Below are positions 8,422-16,184 of a stretch of DNA of 64,000 bases, one piece after another. How positions within the stretch are numbered: the first letter of the stretch is position 1; each line of letters begins with the position of its first letter. The notes under the pieces were generated by a model. That model did not search any database and was not told the origin of the DNA. It saw nothing but the letters and a program-made list of their open reading frames with translations. Both the position numbers and the translations under genes were made by a program. Source of the DNA: Ruegeria intermedia (GTDB taxonomy: Bacteria > Pseudomonadota > Alphaproteobacteria > Rhodobacterales > Rhodobacteraceae); NCBI RefSeq assembly GCF_900129345.1, contig NZ_FQVK01000003.1, positions 62,001 to 126,000 on the forward strand, written 5' to 3'.

Positions 8422-9088
8422 CCTCTCGCCGATCTGGCGCCCGTCCCCCAATTTCGGCCCCCGCCGAGATCGGCTGAAGCCATCTCTGGTGGTGCTGCAC
8501 TACACCGCGATGAACAGCGCCCAATCCGCGCTCGAGCGTTTGTGCGACCCGGCGTCCGAGGTTTCGGCCCACTACCTGATCGGCTGTGACGGAACCCTCT
8601 GGCAGATGGTCCGTGAGGAAGATCGCGCCTGGCACGCCGGGGTCGGCGAGTGGCAGGGACAGAGTGATATCAACTCCCGCTCGATCGGGATCGAACTCGA
8701 CAACCGAGGCGATCACCCATTCGCGCAGGCGCAGATGGCGGTGCTCGAGCGGCTGTTGCCGCAGATCATGGTCCGTTGGTCCATACCGGCCGCCGGCGTG
8801 ATCGGTCATTCGGATATGGCGCCGGGGCGCAAACACGATCCCGGGCCACGTTTCGACTGGCTGCGACTCGAACGTCAGGGGTTGGCCGCGCCGCGCGCTC
8901 ACGCCGCCCCTTCGTCGCGGCCCGACGCCCATCACTTCCGCGCCGCGGCCCAAGCTGCCGGCTATACCGCTGCCGTCGATGACGAAACCCTGCTCGCTGC
9001 TGTGCGGTTGCGCTTTCGGCCCTGGGGCAGGGGAAGGCTGGCCCCCGAGGACGTGGCGGCATTGCCGCAGCCGCGCCGCCCCGCCTGA
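8405..9088 (+). CDS. N-acetylmuramoyl-L-alanine amidase (Amidase_2, AmpD/AmiD-like)
   Basis: A zinc amidase cleaving the bond between MurNAc and L-Ala in peptidoglycan or muropeptides. Predicted ligands are H32 (LHYTAM), H135 (IGHSD) and D145 (KHDPGPRFDW) in a 227-residue protein; residues ~25-160 form the Amidase_2 domain and the rest is a small peptidoglycan-binding-like helical tail. I chose the GTG at 8405 because it is the last start before the conserved region; the gene overlaps the upstream lipoprotein by 17 bases. No signal peptide is seen with this start, so a cytoplasmic AmpD-like recycling role is likely. Confidence 0.88.
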   Translation: MSSATDLSPIWRPSPNFGPRRDRLKPSLVVLHYTAMNSAQSALERLCDPASEVSAHYLIGCDGTLWQMVREEDRAWHAGVGEWQGQSDINSRSIGIELDNRGDHPFAQAQMAVLERLLPQIMVRWSIPAAGVIGHSDMAPGRKHDPGPRFDWLRLERQGLAAPRAHAAPSSRPDAHHFRAAAQAAGYTAAVDDETLLAAVRLRFRPWGRGRLAPEDVAALPQPRRPA

Positions 9089-9127
9089 CCAACATTCATC
9101 TGGCCCCTTGTCGCGTCCATTCCTCTC

Positions 9128-9156
9128 TTGACGTGCCCGGGTCAGGGACATACCCA
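9128..9156 (+). promoter_or_regulatory. Sigma70-like promoter of rnpB
   Basis: TTGACG (9128-9133), a 17-base spacer and TACCCA (9151-9156) sit 7 bases ahead of the expected RNA 5' end. The -10 is weak; the position is what supports it. Confidence 0.5.
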
Positions 9157-9163
9157 ATTCAAT

Positions 9164-9579
9164 GCGCGGAGGGCCGGATGGCCGCTGGGGCCCAGGCCCG
9201 AGAGGAAAGTCCGGACTCCACAAGGCAACGGTGCCGGGTAACGCCCGGGCGGGGAAACCCGACGGAAAGCGCCACAGAAAACAGACCGCCATGACGGATC
9301 GGAGGTTCGCCTCTGGCACATCATGGCAAGGGTGAAACGGTGGAGTAAGAGCCCACCGCGCCGCTGGCAACAGCGGCGGCACGGCAAGCCCCACCGGGAG
9401 CAATGCCGAATAGGGTCCCCACGCGGTCCGGTCGGCGTCAGCCGATACCGCCGCTAGGCTCGCCTTGGCCGAGAGGGACCGGGTTGGCAGCTCGAGCCGC
9501 GCAGCAATGCTCGGCCTAGAGGAATGGTCATCGAAGGGGGCAACCCCGGAACAGGATCCGGCTTACAGGCCCTCCGCGC
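9164..9579 (+). ncRNA. rnpB: RNase P RNA, bacterial class A
   Basis: The catalytic RNA that processes tRNA 5' ends. The ends are fixed by a perfect 12-bp P1 stem: GCGCGGAGGGCC (9164-9175) pairs with GGCCCTCCGCGC (9568-9579). Conserved blocks are present in order: GAGGAAAGTCCGGACTCC (~9201-9218), ACAGAAAACAGACCGCC (~9275-9291), GTGAAACGGTGGAGTAAGAG (~9331-9350) and the 3' ACAGGATCCGGCTTACAG. The length, about 416 nt, fits alphaproteobacteria. A T-rich TATTTTCTTC follows P1. Confidence 0.96.
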
Positions 9580-9588
9580 GTATTTTCT

Positions 9589-9921
9589 TCATCCTCCGGG
9601 CGGTGTGTAGGCCGCCACCAGTTTCGAGGCCTTCTCGGTGATGGCAACAAATTCGTCGGCCGACCAGGCCCGAACCGTCTCGACCCGCGAAACCGCCCCC
9701 GAAGCCGCAACGGCCATACCAACGGCCACGGCATCCGTTCCGTCCGGAGCTTCGCTGATGACCACCACGTCGTTGCTGCCGGTCGTCACGTAGAACGCCA
9801 GGAGTTTGCCGCCAACCTTCTCCAGCAGCGCCGCCACCGGCCCGGTGCGGTTTTCCGGTTTCTTCAGCATCCCTTTGACACCGGCGTTGGAATAAGAGGC
9901 ATAGGTGATGAAGACAGGCAT
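9589..9921 (-). CDS. GYD domain-containing protein
   Basis: A 110-residue alpha/beta-barrel-type small protein of the GYD family (ferredoxin-like fold, about 90-100 residues), function unknown. Recognisable stretches are MPVFITYASYSNAGVKG at the start and LLAFYVTTGSNDVVVISEAP in the middle. It is the last gene of the DUF1326-DUF2182-GYD operon, 77 bases after DUF2182. The association with two Cys-rich partners suggests a sensor or binding role (inference). Confidence 0.85.
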   Translation of the reverse strand: MPVFITYASYSNAGVKGMLKKPENRTGPVAALLEKVGGKLLAFYVTTGSNDVVVISEAPDGTDAVAVGMAVAASGAVSRVETVRAWSADEFVAITEKASKLVAAYTPPGG

Positions 9922-9998
9922 GACGATCTCCTCGTGAACGAAATGTGCAGAGCGCTCCACTTGGCCGGCTCCTTGGCCCGGAAGACAGGCTGGCCGCA

Positions 9999-10892
9999 TC
10001 AAGCCAATGCGGTGATCAACACCCAGGCTCCCAATCCGATCAAAACGACACCGACAAACGGCGTCAGCCATCCCGCCCGAGGCAACAGCTTTTCCAGCGC
10101 GACGTAGACGGCGATTGCGACGATCCACCAAAGGTTCATGATGCCGCCGACGAACAGCAGCGCCATCAAGGCCCAGCAGCAGCCCAAACAGTAGGCTCCG
10201 TGCAGGGTGCCGCATCGAAACGCACCCCAACGCCCGGGCCGGTTGTGGTGGATCAGAAAGGCAGTCGGGCTCTGACAATGGCGGAGGCACGCGGATTTCA
10301 ACCCGCTGAACTGATACATCCCGGCGGCGCAGAGAACGATGCCCGCCAGGACCCCGGACCGGATGGTCATCATCGGACCATCCATCGCTCCGATCTGTTG
10401 CAGGCCCCATTGCAGTCCGGTTGCCCCAAGGCTGAACACGGCCCAGGCAAAAATATACCCCGACAGAAAGGCCAGTCCGAAGCTGGCGCTGTGCTGTCTG
10501 TCGGGCCCAACCCGTTTCAACGCCACAAACAACAGCGCTGTCGGGGCCGCGCTGGGCGTCATCATCGCGACCATCATCACCCACCACATTGCAAAGACCA
10601 ATGCGGCGTACCAAAGTGTCCAGACGGCACCGGCCCCCATCGGCATGGGCTGGCCAATTGGACCAGCCATCCGGGTCATCTCGACGGCCGACATCTGCAT
10701 CCCGACACCGGCGACCGTGTACCAGACCGCACCAGAAACGATCAGAAGGACACTTCCAGCGACGATCAGACGTTCTTTTCGCAGTACTCGCTCGAGGCTG
10801 ATCGTTCGGGCAGGGCGGGCCTGTTCCGACGCGTCTGCACTATGGCCCGACAACGCCATGACCCGAGATATTGAGATGCGCCAGATGGGCAT
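9999..10892 (-). CDS. DUF2182 Cys/Met-rich integral membrane protein
   Basis: A 297-residue inner-membrane protein with about seven hydrophobic segments, in the DUF2182 family described as predicted metal-binding. Candidate ligands cluster: Met-rich AMWWVMMVAMMTPSAAP (101-117), SACLRHCQSP (C202, H205, C206), IHH (H215-H216), C227, and HGAYCLGCCW (H231, C235, C238, C239). The start is uncertain: ATG at 10892 overlaps the upstream gene by 53 bases, and ATG at 10859 (MALSGHS) is an alternative. The metal is not known; Met and Cys enrichment in membrane segments would suit copper or another soft metal (inference). Confidence 0.85.
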   Translation of the reverse strand: MPIWRISISRVMALSGHSADASEQARPARTISLERVLRKERLIVAGSVLLIVSGAVWYTVAGVGMQMSAVEMTRMAGPIGQPMPMGAGAVWTLWYAALVFAMWWVMMVAMMTPSAAPTALLFVALKRVGPDRQHSASFGLAFLSGYIFAWAVFSLGATGLQWGLQQIGAMDGPMMTIRSGVLAGIVLCAAGMYQFSGLKSACLRHCQSPTAFLIHHNRPGRWGAFRCGTLHGAYCLGCCWALMALLFVGGIMNLWWIVAIAVYVALEKLLPRAGWLTPFVGVVLIGLGAWVLITALA

Positions 10893-11475
10893 GTGAGGAC
10901 TCGAAGGTCAGGTCTATGGCTGAACCGCTTGTCCTGGCCGTTCCCGAGGCGACCTCGGCGTGGCGGTATTCGAATCCGTGCGGCAGTTGGATCGACGCGC
11001 GGTGCGGTTGGCCCGAGACGATATGGGCGATCGGCTTGACGTCCACATCGAACACGTTCTTGACCTTCGCGTAGCCGGTCCGGTCTTCGCGGCTCCAGTT
11101 CACGTCGATTTCAGCAAACAGTGTCTCATGCTTGGTCGGCGCCATGGCGCTGTAGACATACCACATGGTGGCCATTTCATCGGTGTCCTCACCGGACATG
11201 ATGGCCTGCAGGGCGGCCCGCTGATCGGCATCCGCCCGTTCGTCGATGATCAGTTGCATCTGCCCGTTGCCTTCGTGAATCGGGCCCGGCCAGTGGTAGA
11301 CACCCGCGGCGCGCAGGCCGGAAAGATCCGTGTCACCGTAATGGCCGCTTGTGATGTCAAAGACGACCACGGCCTCGCAATTCCCGTGACTGGGCAGGCT
11401 GCTGAACTGGCAGGGGCACCCGAAGTCACAGTTGCAATTGGCCAGGGTCTCGCCCTGAAGTTTCCATTCTGTCAT
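10840..11475 (-). CDS. DUF1326 domain-containing protein
   Basis: A 211-residue soluble protein of the DUF1326 family, function unknown. The hallmark is a cysteine cluster near the N-terminus, CNCDFGCPCQF (C14, C16, C20, C22), with C33 close by, that looks like a metal or redox site. I start it at the ATG at 11475; the frame is open for ~26 codons upstream but those residues do not look conserved. It is the first gene of the three-gene unit and overlaps DUF2182 at the 3' end. Confidence 0.87.
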   Translation of the reverse strand: MTEWKLQGETLANCNCDFGCPCQFSSLPSHGNCEAVVVFDITSGHYGDTDLSGLRAAGVYHWPGPIHEGNGQMQLIIDERADADQRAALQAIMSGEDTDEMATMWYVYSAMAPTKHETLFAEIDVNWSREDRTGYAKVKNVFDVDVKPIAHIVSGQPHRASIQLPHGFEYRHAEVASGTARTSGSAIDLTFESSHAHLAHLNISGHGVVGP

Positions 11476-11588
11476 GATTTCCCCCAAGCAGGCGTACAAG
11501 AAAACTCTGCCGACAGAGGGTTCTGCCCGGTTTCGCTGCCATACACCGCTCAACGTTTGAAATCGGCGTTCTGGGGTGCATGGATGGG

Positions 11589-11617
11589 ATCATATCACGA
11601 AACCGTGATCTCTCCAA
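11589..11617 (-). promoter_or_regulatory. Promoter with ATCACG-N4-CGTGAT operator, DUF1326 operon
   Basis: On the minus strand TTGGAG (11617-11612), a 17-base spacer and TATGAT (11594-11589) form a good sigma70-type promoter ~115 bases ahead of DUF1326. The spacer is almost filled by a perfect 16-bp inverted repeat, ATCACG-AAAC-CGTGAT (11594-11609). A protein bound there would block or distort the promoter, as for MerR- or ArsR-type control (inference). Confidence 0.6.
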
Positions 11618-11680
11618 ACCGGGCGCTGATCTCCGGCATGACGGATTCCGCGATTTGTGCTGAAAGACCGCCGATTCCGG

Positions 11681-11708
11681 TTGACTCGGACGCGCGAGCG
11701 GGTAAAAG
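11681..11708 (+). promoter_or_regulatory. Promoter of rpmG
   Basis: TTGACT (11681-11686), a 16-base spacer and TAAAAG (11703-11708), about 60 bases ahead of the rpmG ATG. The stretch 11476-11767 holds only this and the divergent DUF1326 promoter; I see no gene in it. Confidence 0.5.
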
Positions 11709-11767
11709 CGCACGCTCATAGGAATTCAACCGAAAGGCCCCTGCCTTTTCGGACGCAGGAGATAACC

Positions 11768-11935
11768 ATGGCGAAGCCGACGACAATCAAGATCCGTCTG
11801 AACTCGACCGCGGGCACGGGCCACTTCTACGTGACCAAAAAGAACGCGCGCACCATGACCGAGAAAATGACCGTGCGCAAATACGACCCGGTCGCTCGCA
11901 AGCATGTCGAGTACAAGGAAGGCAAGATCAAGTAA
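11768..11935 (+). CDS. rpmG: 50S ribosomal protein L33
   Basis: A 55-residue basic ribosomal protein of the large subunit, near the E site. It has the family pattern [20 protein letters not shown] and the typical alphaproteobacterial end [10 protein letters not shown]. There are no CxxC pairs, so it is the zinc-independent C-minus form. The start follows GCAGGAGATAACC. It is monocistronic, with its own promoter and a strong terminator. Confidence 0.97.
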   Translation: MAKPTTIKIRLNSTAGTGHFYVTKKNARTMTEKMTVRKYDPVARKHVEYKEGKIK

Positions 11936-11960
11936 TCTGCCTTGTCAGACGCAAGACGTA

Positions 11961-11996
11961 AAAGGGTCCTGACGCGGTCAGGGCCCTTTCTTGTTT
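11961..11996 (+). terminator. Rho-independent terminator of rpmG
   Basis: A 13-bp stem (11961-11973 with 11977-11989, one G-T wobble, GCG loop) ends in CCCTTT and is followed by CTTGTTTT. Confidence 0.9.
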
Positions 11997-12000
11997 TCAG

Positions 12001-12017
12001 ACCGGTGGTTCACCGGT
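12001..12017 (+). promoter_or_regulatory. Inverted repeat ACCGGTG-GTT-CACCGGT
   Basis: Perfect 7-bp arms with a 3-base spacer, between the rpmG terminator and the lipoprotein gene (122 bases ahead of its ATG). It could be an operator; there is no T-run, so it is not a terminator. Confidence 0.4.
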
Positions 12018-12138
12018 TCGCCCATTTCGCGCGTTGCAGTGGTGCATCAGCATACCGGGTATTCTGTTCGCCTGCGGGTTGCTTTTGCAGGCACCATGGC
12101 CATACGCTTTGGCAAACCTCCACAAAATGTTGAGCGCC

Positions 12139-12645
12139 ATGAAAAAAATCTTGTTGCCTGCCATCGCCGTTCTGACCCTTTCGGCATGTGAGGATCCTTG
12201 GAACCGGCAGGGTGTCGGGTTCACTGGCATTGACGGCGAACCGCGCACCGTGTCCGAGGTCAAGGGCGCCGTGGCCTTTACGCCGCCGGCCACCAACGTC
12301 CCGGCCGAGCTTGCCCAGTTGCCGACGGTTCAGGTGCAGACGGACCAGGCCGAGTTCGACAAGATTGCCGGCGTGGCCATCGACAACGGCGGACGCACGG
12401 CCGATACCGCAGTGCAGCTCGTCGGCAGCAGCACCGACCTCTTCCTGAGCACGGTCAACGTGAACGGTACTCTGTTTGGTGTTGTCCGAACCGCGAACAA
12501 CAGCACCAAGGTGGACAATTCGGTGGGGGCGGCATTCGGGCGCGAGACCGAACGTTTCACCGGCTGTCTGGCCGCCGGCGATGTCTACCGCAAGGGCAAC
12601 TCCTCGCGCAGTTCGGGTTTTGCGGTTCCGTTAAACTGTAGCTGA
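12139..12645 (+). CDS. Lipoprotein, unknown function
   Basis: A 168-residue predicted lipoprotein: MKKILLPAIAVLTLSAC, lipobox LSAC with C17 lipidated, then DPWNRQGVGFTGIDGE. The mature part is probably beta-rich (VQLVGSSTDLFLSTVNVNGT) and ends with a possible disulphide pair (FTGCLAAG and LNCS). I do not recognise a named family. The frame is open 35 codons further upstream, but the signal peptide fixes the start at 12139. It has its own terminator. Confidence 0.85.
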   Translation: MKKILLPAIAVLTLSACEDPWNRQGVGFTGIDGEPRTVSEVKGAVAFTPPATNVPAELAQLPTVQVQTDQAEFDKIAGVAIDNGGRTADTAVQLVGSSTDLFLSTVNVNGTLFGVVRTANNSTKVDNSVGAAFGRETERFTGCLAAGDVYRKGNSSRSSGFAVPLNCS

Positions 12646-12672
12646 TCAGAACGAATTCGAATTCGGGTTCTG

Positions 12673-12704
12673 GGACTCTGCCGGTGGGCAGGGTCCTTTT
12701 CTTT
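12673..12704 (+). terminator. Rho-independent terminator of the lipoprotein gene
   Basis: GGACTCTGCC (12673-12682) pairs with GGCAGGGTCC (12687-12696, one G-T wobble, GGTG loop), followed by TTTTCTTT. Confidence 0.88.
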
Positions 12705-12717
12705 GGGTGGGCAGGGC

Positions 12718-12745
12718 AAAAAAAACGGGCCCGGAATGGGCCCGT
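12718..12745 (-). terminator. Rho-independent terminator of the Bax-inhibitor-like gene
   Basis: On the minus strand ACGGGCCC-ATTCC-GGGCCCGT is followed by eight T (bases 12725 down to 12718). It lies 25 bases past the stop codon and is back to back with the lipoprotein terminator. Confidence 0.9.
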
Positions 12746-12769
12746 TTCATGACAGGGTTCTGCCGCTGG

Positions 12770-13507
12770 TTACTCGCGATTTCCAAGCAGTTGCAGCAGG
12801 AACATGAACATGTTGATGAAGTCCAGATACAGGTTCAGCGCACCCATGATCGCGGATTTGCCCAGCCACTCCTGATCGCCGTGCGCGGCGTGCTGAATGT
12901 AGGTCGTCTTGATGTTCTGCGTGTCATAGGCGGTCAGGCCCGCAAAGATCAGAACGCCGATGATCGACACGGCGAACATGATGGCGGGCGACTGCAGGAA
13001 AATGTTGATCACCATGGCCACGATCAGGCCGATCACGCCCATCATCAGGAACGTTCCCATTCCCGAAAGGTCTTTCTTGGTGACATAGCCATACAGCGAC
13101 AGGCCGGCGAAGGCGATCGACGTGACCAGGAACACCTGGGCGATCGAGATGCCGGTGAAGGCCACGAAAATCCAGCTCATGCTCAGGCCCATCACGGCGG
13201 CGAAAACATAGAAGAACAGCTGCGCGCCGGCGGCGCTGAGACGGTTGATGGCCGCGCCGAAGGCAAAGACCATGATCAGCGGGGCGAACATCACGATCCA
13301 GCCCAGGATATTCGGGCTGAGCGTGATCGGGTCGCGGAACACCGACAGCAGCTGCGGGCTGGTGCCAACGGCCCAAGCCACCGCAAACGTGATCAGCATG
13401 CCCACGGACATCGTGCCGTAGACCTTGTTCATGTGGGCGCGCAGGCCCTCGTCGATCTGGGCAGAGCGTGTGCCGGCCGCCGTGCGGACGGTGTCGAATT
13501 GTGCCAT
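12770..13507 (-). CDS. Bax inhibitor-1/YccA family membrane protein
   Basis: A 245-residue inner-membrane protein with about seven transmembrane segments, of the BI-1/YbhL/YccA family (calcium leak or FtsH-modulating proteins in characterised members). Recognisable features are the N-terminal IDEGLRAHMNKVYGTM, central IMVFAFGAAINRLS, FTGISIAQVFLVTSIAFAG, and the C-terminal AYDTQNIK with GALNLYLDFINMFMFLLQL. It is monocistronic with a clear terminator. Bases 13508-13672 upstream hold no gene that I can see. Confidence 0.93.
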   Translation of the reverse strand: MAQFDTVRTAAGTRSAQIDEGLRAHMNKVYGTMSVGMLITFAVAWAVGTSPQLLSVFRDPITLSPNILGWIVMFAPLIMVFAFGAAINRLSAAGAQLFFYVFAAVMGLSMSWIFVAFTGISIAQVFLVTSIAFAGLSLYGYVTKKDLSGMGTFLMMGVIGLIVAMVINIFLQSPAIMFAVSIIGVLIFAGLTAYDTQNIKTTYIQHAAHGDQEWLGKSAIMGALNLYLDFINMFMFLLQLLGNRE

Positions 13508-13672
13508 TAAGGGTCTCCCTTGAATCCATTCCGATCCGCGATGCGGACCATTCTCAGGGCAAATATCGGAGAGTCCGGCGCATGTTTCAAGGGTCTTCGC
13601 GGCAAAACCCTCGGAATTGCAGGCGAAATCGGCACCGCCGTCACCGGCGGTGTCAGCGTTGCCAAAATGGGG

Positions 13673-13885
13673 TCAACAGCGGCCCGAGATCCAGATATCC
13701 GGCGCATCCCAAATGGGGCGTGCGGCCTCGGCCTCGGCCTGCGCGCGGGTGATGCCGACATCTTTCAGCAGGCGGGCGTCCAGCCGCGCCAGTGCGCGCC
13801 TTTGGCGGGGCAAGGAAACAAGGCGCTGCAGCCAGCCGGATTTGTGTGATGCCGACAAAGGGCGGGGAATCGCAACTTGGGTCAT
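13673..13885 (-). CDS. DUF1127 small protein
   Basis: A 70-residue basic small protein. The C-terminal half carries the DUF1127 pattern LARLDARLLKDVGITRAQAE, followed by the roseobacter-type end AARPIWDAPDIW. DUF1127 proteins are often stress-linked or RNA-associated; no function is assigned here. The start at 13885 (MTQVAIPRP) is preferred; an in-frame ATG at 13930 exists. It is divergent from a LysR regulator. Confidence 0.8.
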   Translation of the reverse strand: MTQVAIPRPLSASHKSGWLQRLVSLPRQRRALARLDARLLKDVGITRAQAEAEAARPIWDAPDIWISGRC

Positions 13886-13982
13886 GCTTATTGTCCTTTT
13901 GTCAAGAAGTGATGGGGGCATGGTGTTCAATCAACTTCCTTGATCTATATGGCGGTTTCTGTCATATTTGAAAAATGAATGT

Positions 13983-14000
13983 TTATGAATTGAAGCATAA
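13983..14000 (+). promoter_or_regulatory. Candidate LysR box, TTATG-N8-CATAA
   Basis: A perfect 5-bp inverted repeat 11 bases ahead of the LysR gene, in an unusually AT-rich divergent spacer (13886-14011) shared with DUF1127. Its position suits autoregulation. Confidence 0.4.
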
Positions 14001-14011
14001 GGAAGTGTGAT

Positions 14012-14893
14012 ATGCGAAATCTCGACATCACGACGCTCAGGTCGTTCGTCGCCGTGGCCGATCATGGCGGCGTCACCCGAGCCGCGGGATTTCTGCACCT
14101 GACCCAGTCGGCCGTGTCGATGCAGCTGAAGCGGCTCGAGGAATTGCTGGGGCTTGAGCTGCTGGACCGGTCGGGCCGGACGATCGCTCTCACGGCCTCG
14201 GGCGAGCAGCTGCTGGCCTATGCGCGGCGCATGGTGGCATTGAATGACGAGGTGATGTCGAAGCTGACCGATCAGGCCTATGAGGGCGAGGTGGTTCTGG
14301 GCGTGCCGCATGATATCGTCTATCCGGCAATTCCCCGGGTTCTGCAGCGGTTCAACGCCGACTTCCCCCGTGTGCGCGTACAACTGGTCTCGTCGTATTC
14401 GATCCAGTTGAAAGAGATGTTCCGGCGCGGCGAATGCGATGTCATCCTGACGACCGAGGCGTCGAATGGCGATGGCGGCGAAACCATCGCCGAACTGCCT
14501 TTGCGTTGGATCGGAGCATCGGGCGGGGCGGCCTGGCGCCGCCGGCCGCTGCCGTTGGCGCTTGGCCGCCGCTGTCTGTTCCGGCCGCAGGTCATCGCGG
14601 CGCTGGACGCTGCGGGCATCCCGTGGGAGCTGTCTGTGGAAACGGAAAACGACCGCACGATCGAGGCCACGGTCAGCGCCGATCTGGCCGTGCACGCGAT
14701 GCTGGAGGGGACCGAGGCCGCGCATCTGGAAAAGATCGATTCGGGCGGCGCGCTGCCCGAATTGCCGGCCCACATGATCAACCTCTATGGCGGCGACATG
14801 GGCCGAGGACCGGTGGTCGAGGCTCTGGCCGACCTGGTCCGCCAGAATTTTCGTATGCTGCGGGGCGGGCCGCTGCGCGCGATCGCCAGCTGA
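14012..14893 (+). CDS. LysR-family transcriptional regulator
   Basis: A 293-residue regulator: winged HTH at about residues 5-64 (LRSFVAVADHGGVTRAAGFL, then LTQSAVSMQLKRLEELLG), a linker helix, and a periplasmic-binding-like effector domain from ~90 (GEVVLGVPHDIVYPAIPRVL). The ligand is unknown. Adjacent genes are DUF1127 (divergent) and a quinone oxidoreductase-like gene (convergent, 5 bases away). LysR proteins usually act on the divergent gene, so DUF1127 is the first target to test. Confidence 0.92.
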   Translation: MRNLDITTLRSFVAVADHGGVTRAAGFLHLTQSAVSMQLKRLEELLGLELLDRSGRTIALTASGEQLLAYARRMVALNDEVMSKLTDQAYEGEVVLGVPHDIVYPAIPRVLQRFNADFPRVRVQLVSSYSIQLKEMFRRGECDVILTTEASNGDGGETIAELPLRWIGASGGAAWRRRPLPLALGRRCLFRPQVIAALDAAGIPWELSVETENDRTIEATVSADLAVHAMLEGTEAAHLEKIDSGGALPELPAHMINLYGGDMGRGPVVEALADLVRQNFRMLRGGPLRAIAS

Positions 14894-14898
14894 ACCGA

Positions 14899-15855
14899 TC
14901 AGGGCGTGATGACCACCTTTCCGGTGGATTTGCGCGCCCTCAGCAGGTCCATGCCGTCGGCCACCTTTGACAGGGGCAGGACATGGCTGACATGCGGTTT
15001 GATGCGGCCCTCGGCGTGCCAGCGGAACAGGGTTTCAAAGCTGTTGCGCACGATCTCGGGCCGGAATTTCAGATAGCCGCCGATATAGACGCCGATCACC
15101 GTCAGGTTCTTGACCATCAGGTGGTTGGCCGGGATTTGCGGAACCTCGCCCCCGGCAAAGCCGATCGGCAGCAGGCGGCCTTCGGGGTTGGTGGCGCGAA
15201 AGGCCGCCTTGAACACGTCGCCGCCGATCGCGTCATAGACGACATCCGCGCCGCCCAGGTCCAGCACCCGCTGCCGCAGATCCTCGTCCGCATCGATAAG
15301 GTGGTCCGCCCCGGCGACCTTGGCCACGGTCAGCTTGTCGGCGCCGCGTGCCTGCGCGATCACGGTTGCCCCCATCAGCCTGCCGATCTCGACCGCAGTC
15401 AGCCCCACGCCGCCGGCTGCGCCAGTCACCAAAAGCGTTTCGCCCGGTTGCAGGCGGGCGCGGTGATCCAACGCGATGTGGCTGGTGCCATAGGCGATCT
15501 GGATCGCAGCCGCTTCCTCGAAGCTGCAGGACGACGGCAGCATGACGGCCCGGTCGGCGTCGAACACGCCGAACTCCGCCAGCCCGCCTTGCCCTGAATA
15601 GACCGCGACACGGTCGCCGGGGCCGAAGTGGACGACACCGGGGCCGACGGCGTCCACGATCCCGGCGATCTCGAGCCCCAGCGTGAACGGGGCAGGGGGT
15701 GTGTCCTGATAGGTGCCCTTCTGCATCAGGAGGTCGGCAAAATTCAGGCCGCACGCGCGGATCTCTACGCGGATCTGTCCCGGCCCCGGCTCGGGTTTTG
15801 CGATATCGCGCAGTACGGCCCGGGCTGTGGCCGAGGGAATTTGGTAGGCGAGCAA
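14899..15855 (-). CDS. NADPH:quinone oxidoreductase-like MDR protein
   Basis: A 318-residue zinc-independent medium-chain reductase. It has a GroES-like N-terminal part (RACGLNFADLLMQKGTYQ) and the NADPH-binding fold with VTGAAGGVGLTAVEIGRLMG (~residues 140-160). It probably reduces a quinone or enone; the substrate is unknown. No ATG fits: the start is likely TTG at 15855, 7 bases after GGAGG. The frame stays open upstream into non-conserved sequence. Its 3' end faces the LysR gene. Confidence 0.88.
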   Translation of the reverse strand: MLAYQIPSATARAVLRDIAKPEPGPGQIRVEIRACGLNFADLLMQKGTYQDTPPAPFTLGLEIAGIVDAVGPGVVHFGPGDRVAVYSGQGGLAEFGVFDADRAVMLPSSCSFEEAAAIQIAYGTSHIALDHRARLQPGETLLVTGAAGGVGLTAVEIGRLMGATVIAQARGADKLTVAKVAGADHLIDADEDLRQRVLDLGGADVVYDAIGGDVFKAAFRATNPEGRLLPIGFAGGEVPQIPANHLMVKNLTVIGVYIGGYLKFRPEIVRNSFETLFRWHAEGRIKPHVSHVLPLSKVADGMDLLRARKSTGKVVITP

Positions 15856-16184
15856 TTCGTGTCCTCCGTGGTCGCGGTCTAGGCATGGGCAAGCGGGCGA
15901 GATTGTCAATCTTCGATGGCGGGTAACGTTCCGGACCAGCGTCGAAATTCCCTGATTCAGGGTGATTTGACGCCCCTGAACGCATGTACAACCGTAAAGT
16001 TCTGTTGACCGGTTCCGACTCAACCTTCTTGAAAAGAATCGAAAATGGCGCAATGATGGGCTGCAGAAGTGCTGTTTCGGGGGGCATTTCCGGTGTTGAA
16101 GGATAGTCGTTCAGCGGCCGGCATGACGGTCTCTGTCGCGTTCGCGTTTTCCCGGGCGGTTGTGTGTAGGATAGGAGAGTACCA
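15856..16184. promoter_or_regulatory. 329-bp divergent intergenic region
   Basis: No gene seen. It holds a perfect 13-bp palindrome CCCTGATTCAGGG (15950-15962) and a possible promoter for the XRE gene: TTGAAA (16029-16034), 17-base spacer, AATGAT (16052-16057), giving a leader of ~120 bases. Confidence 0.4.
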
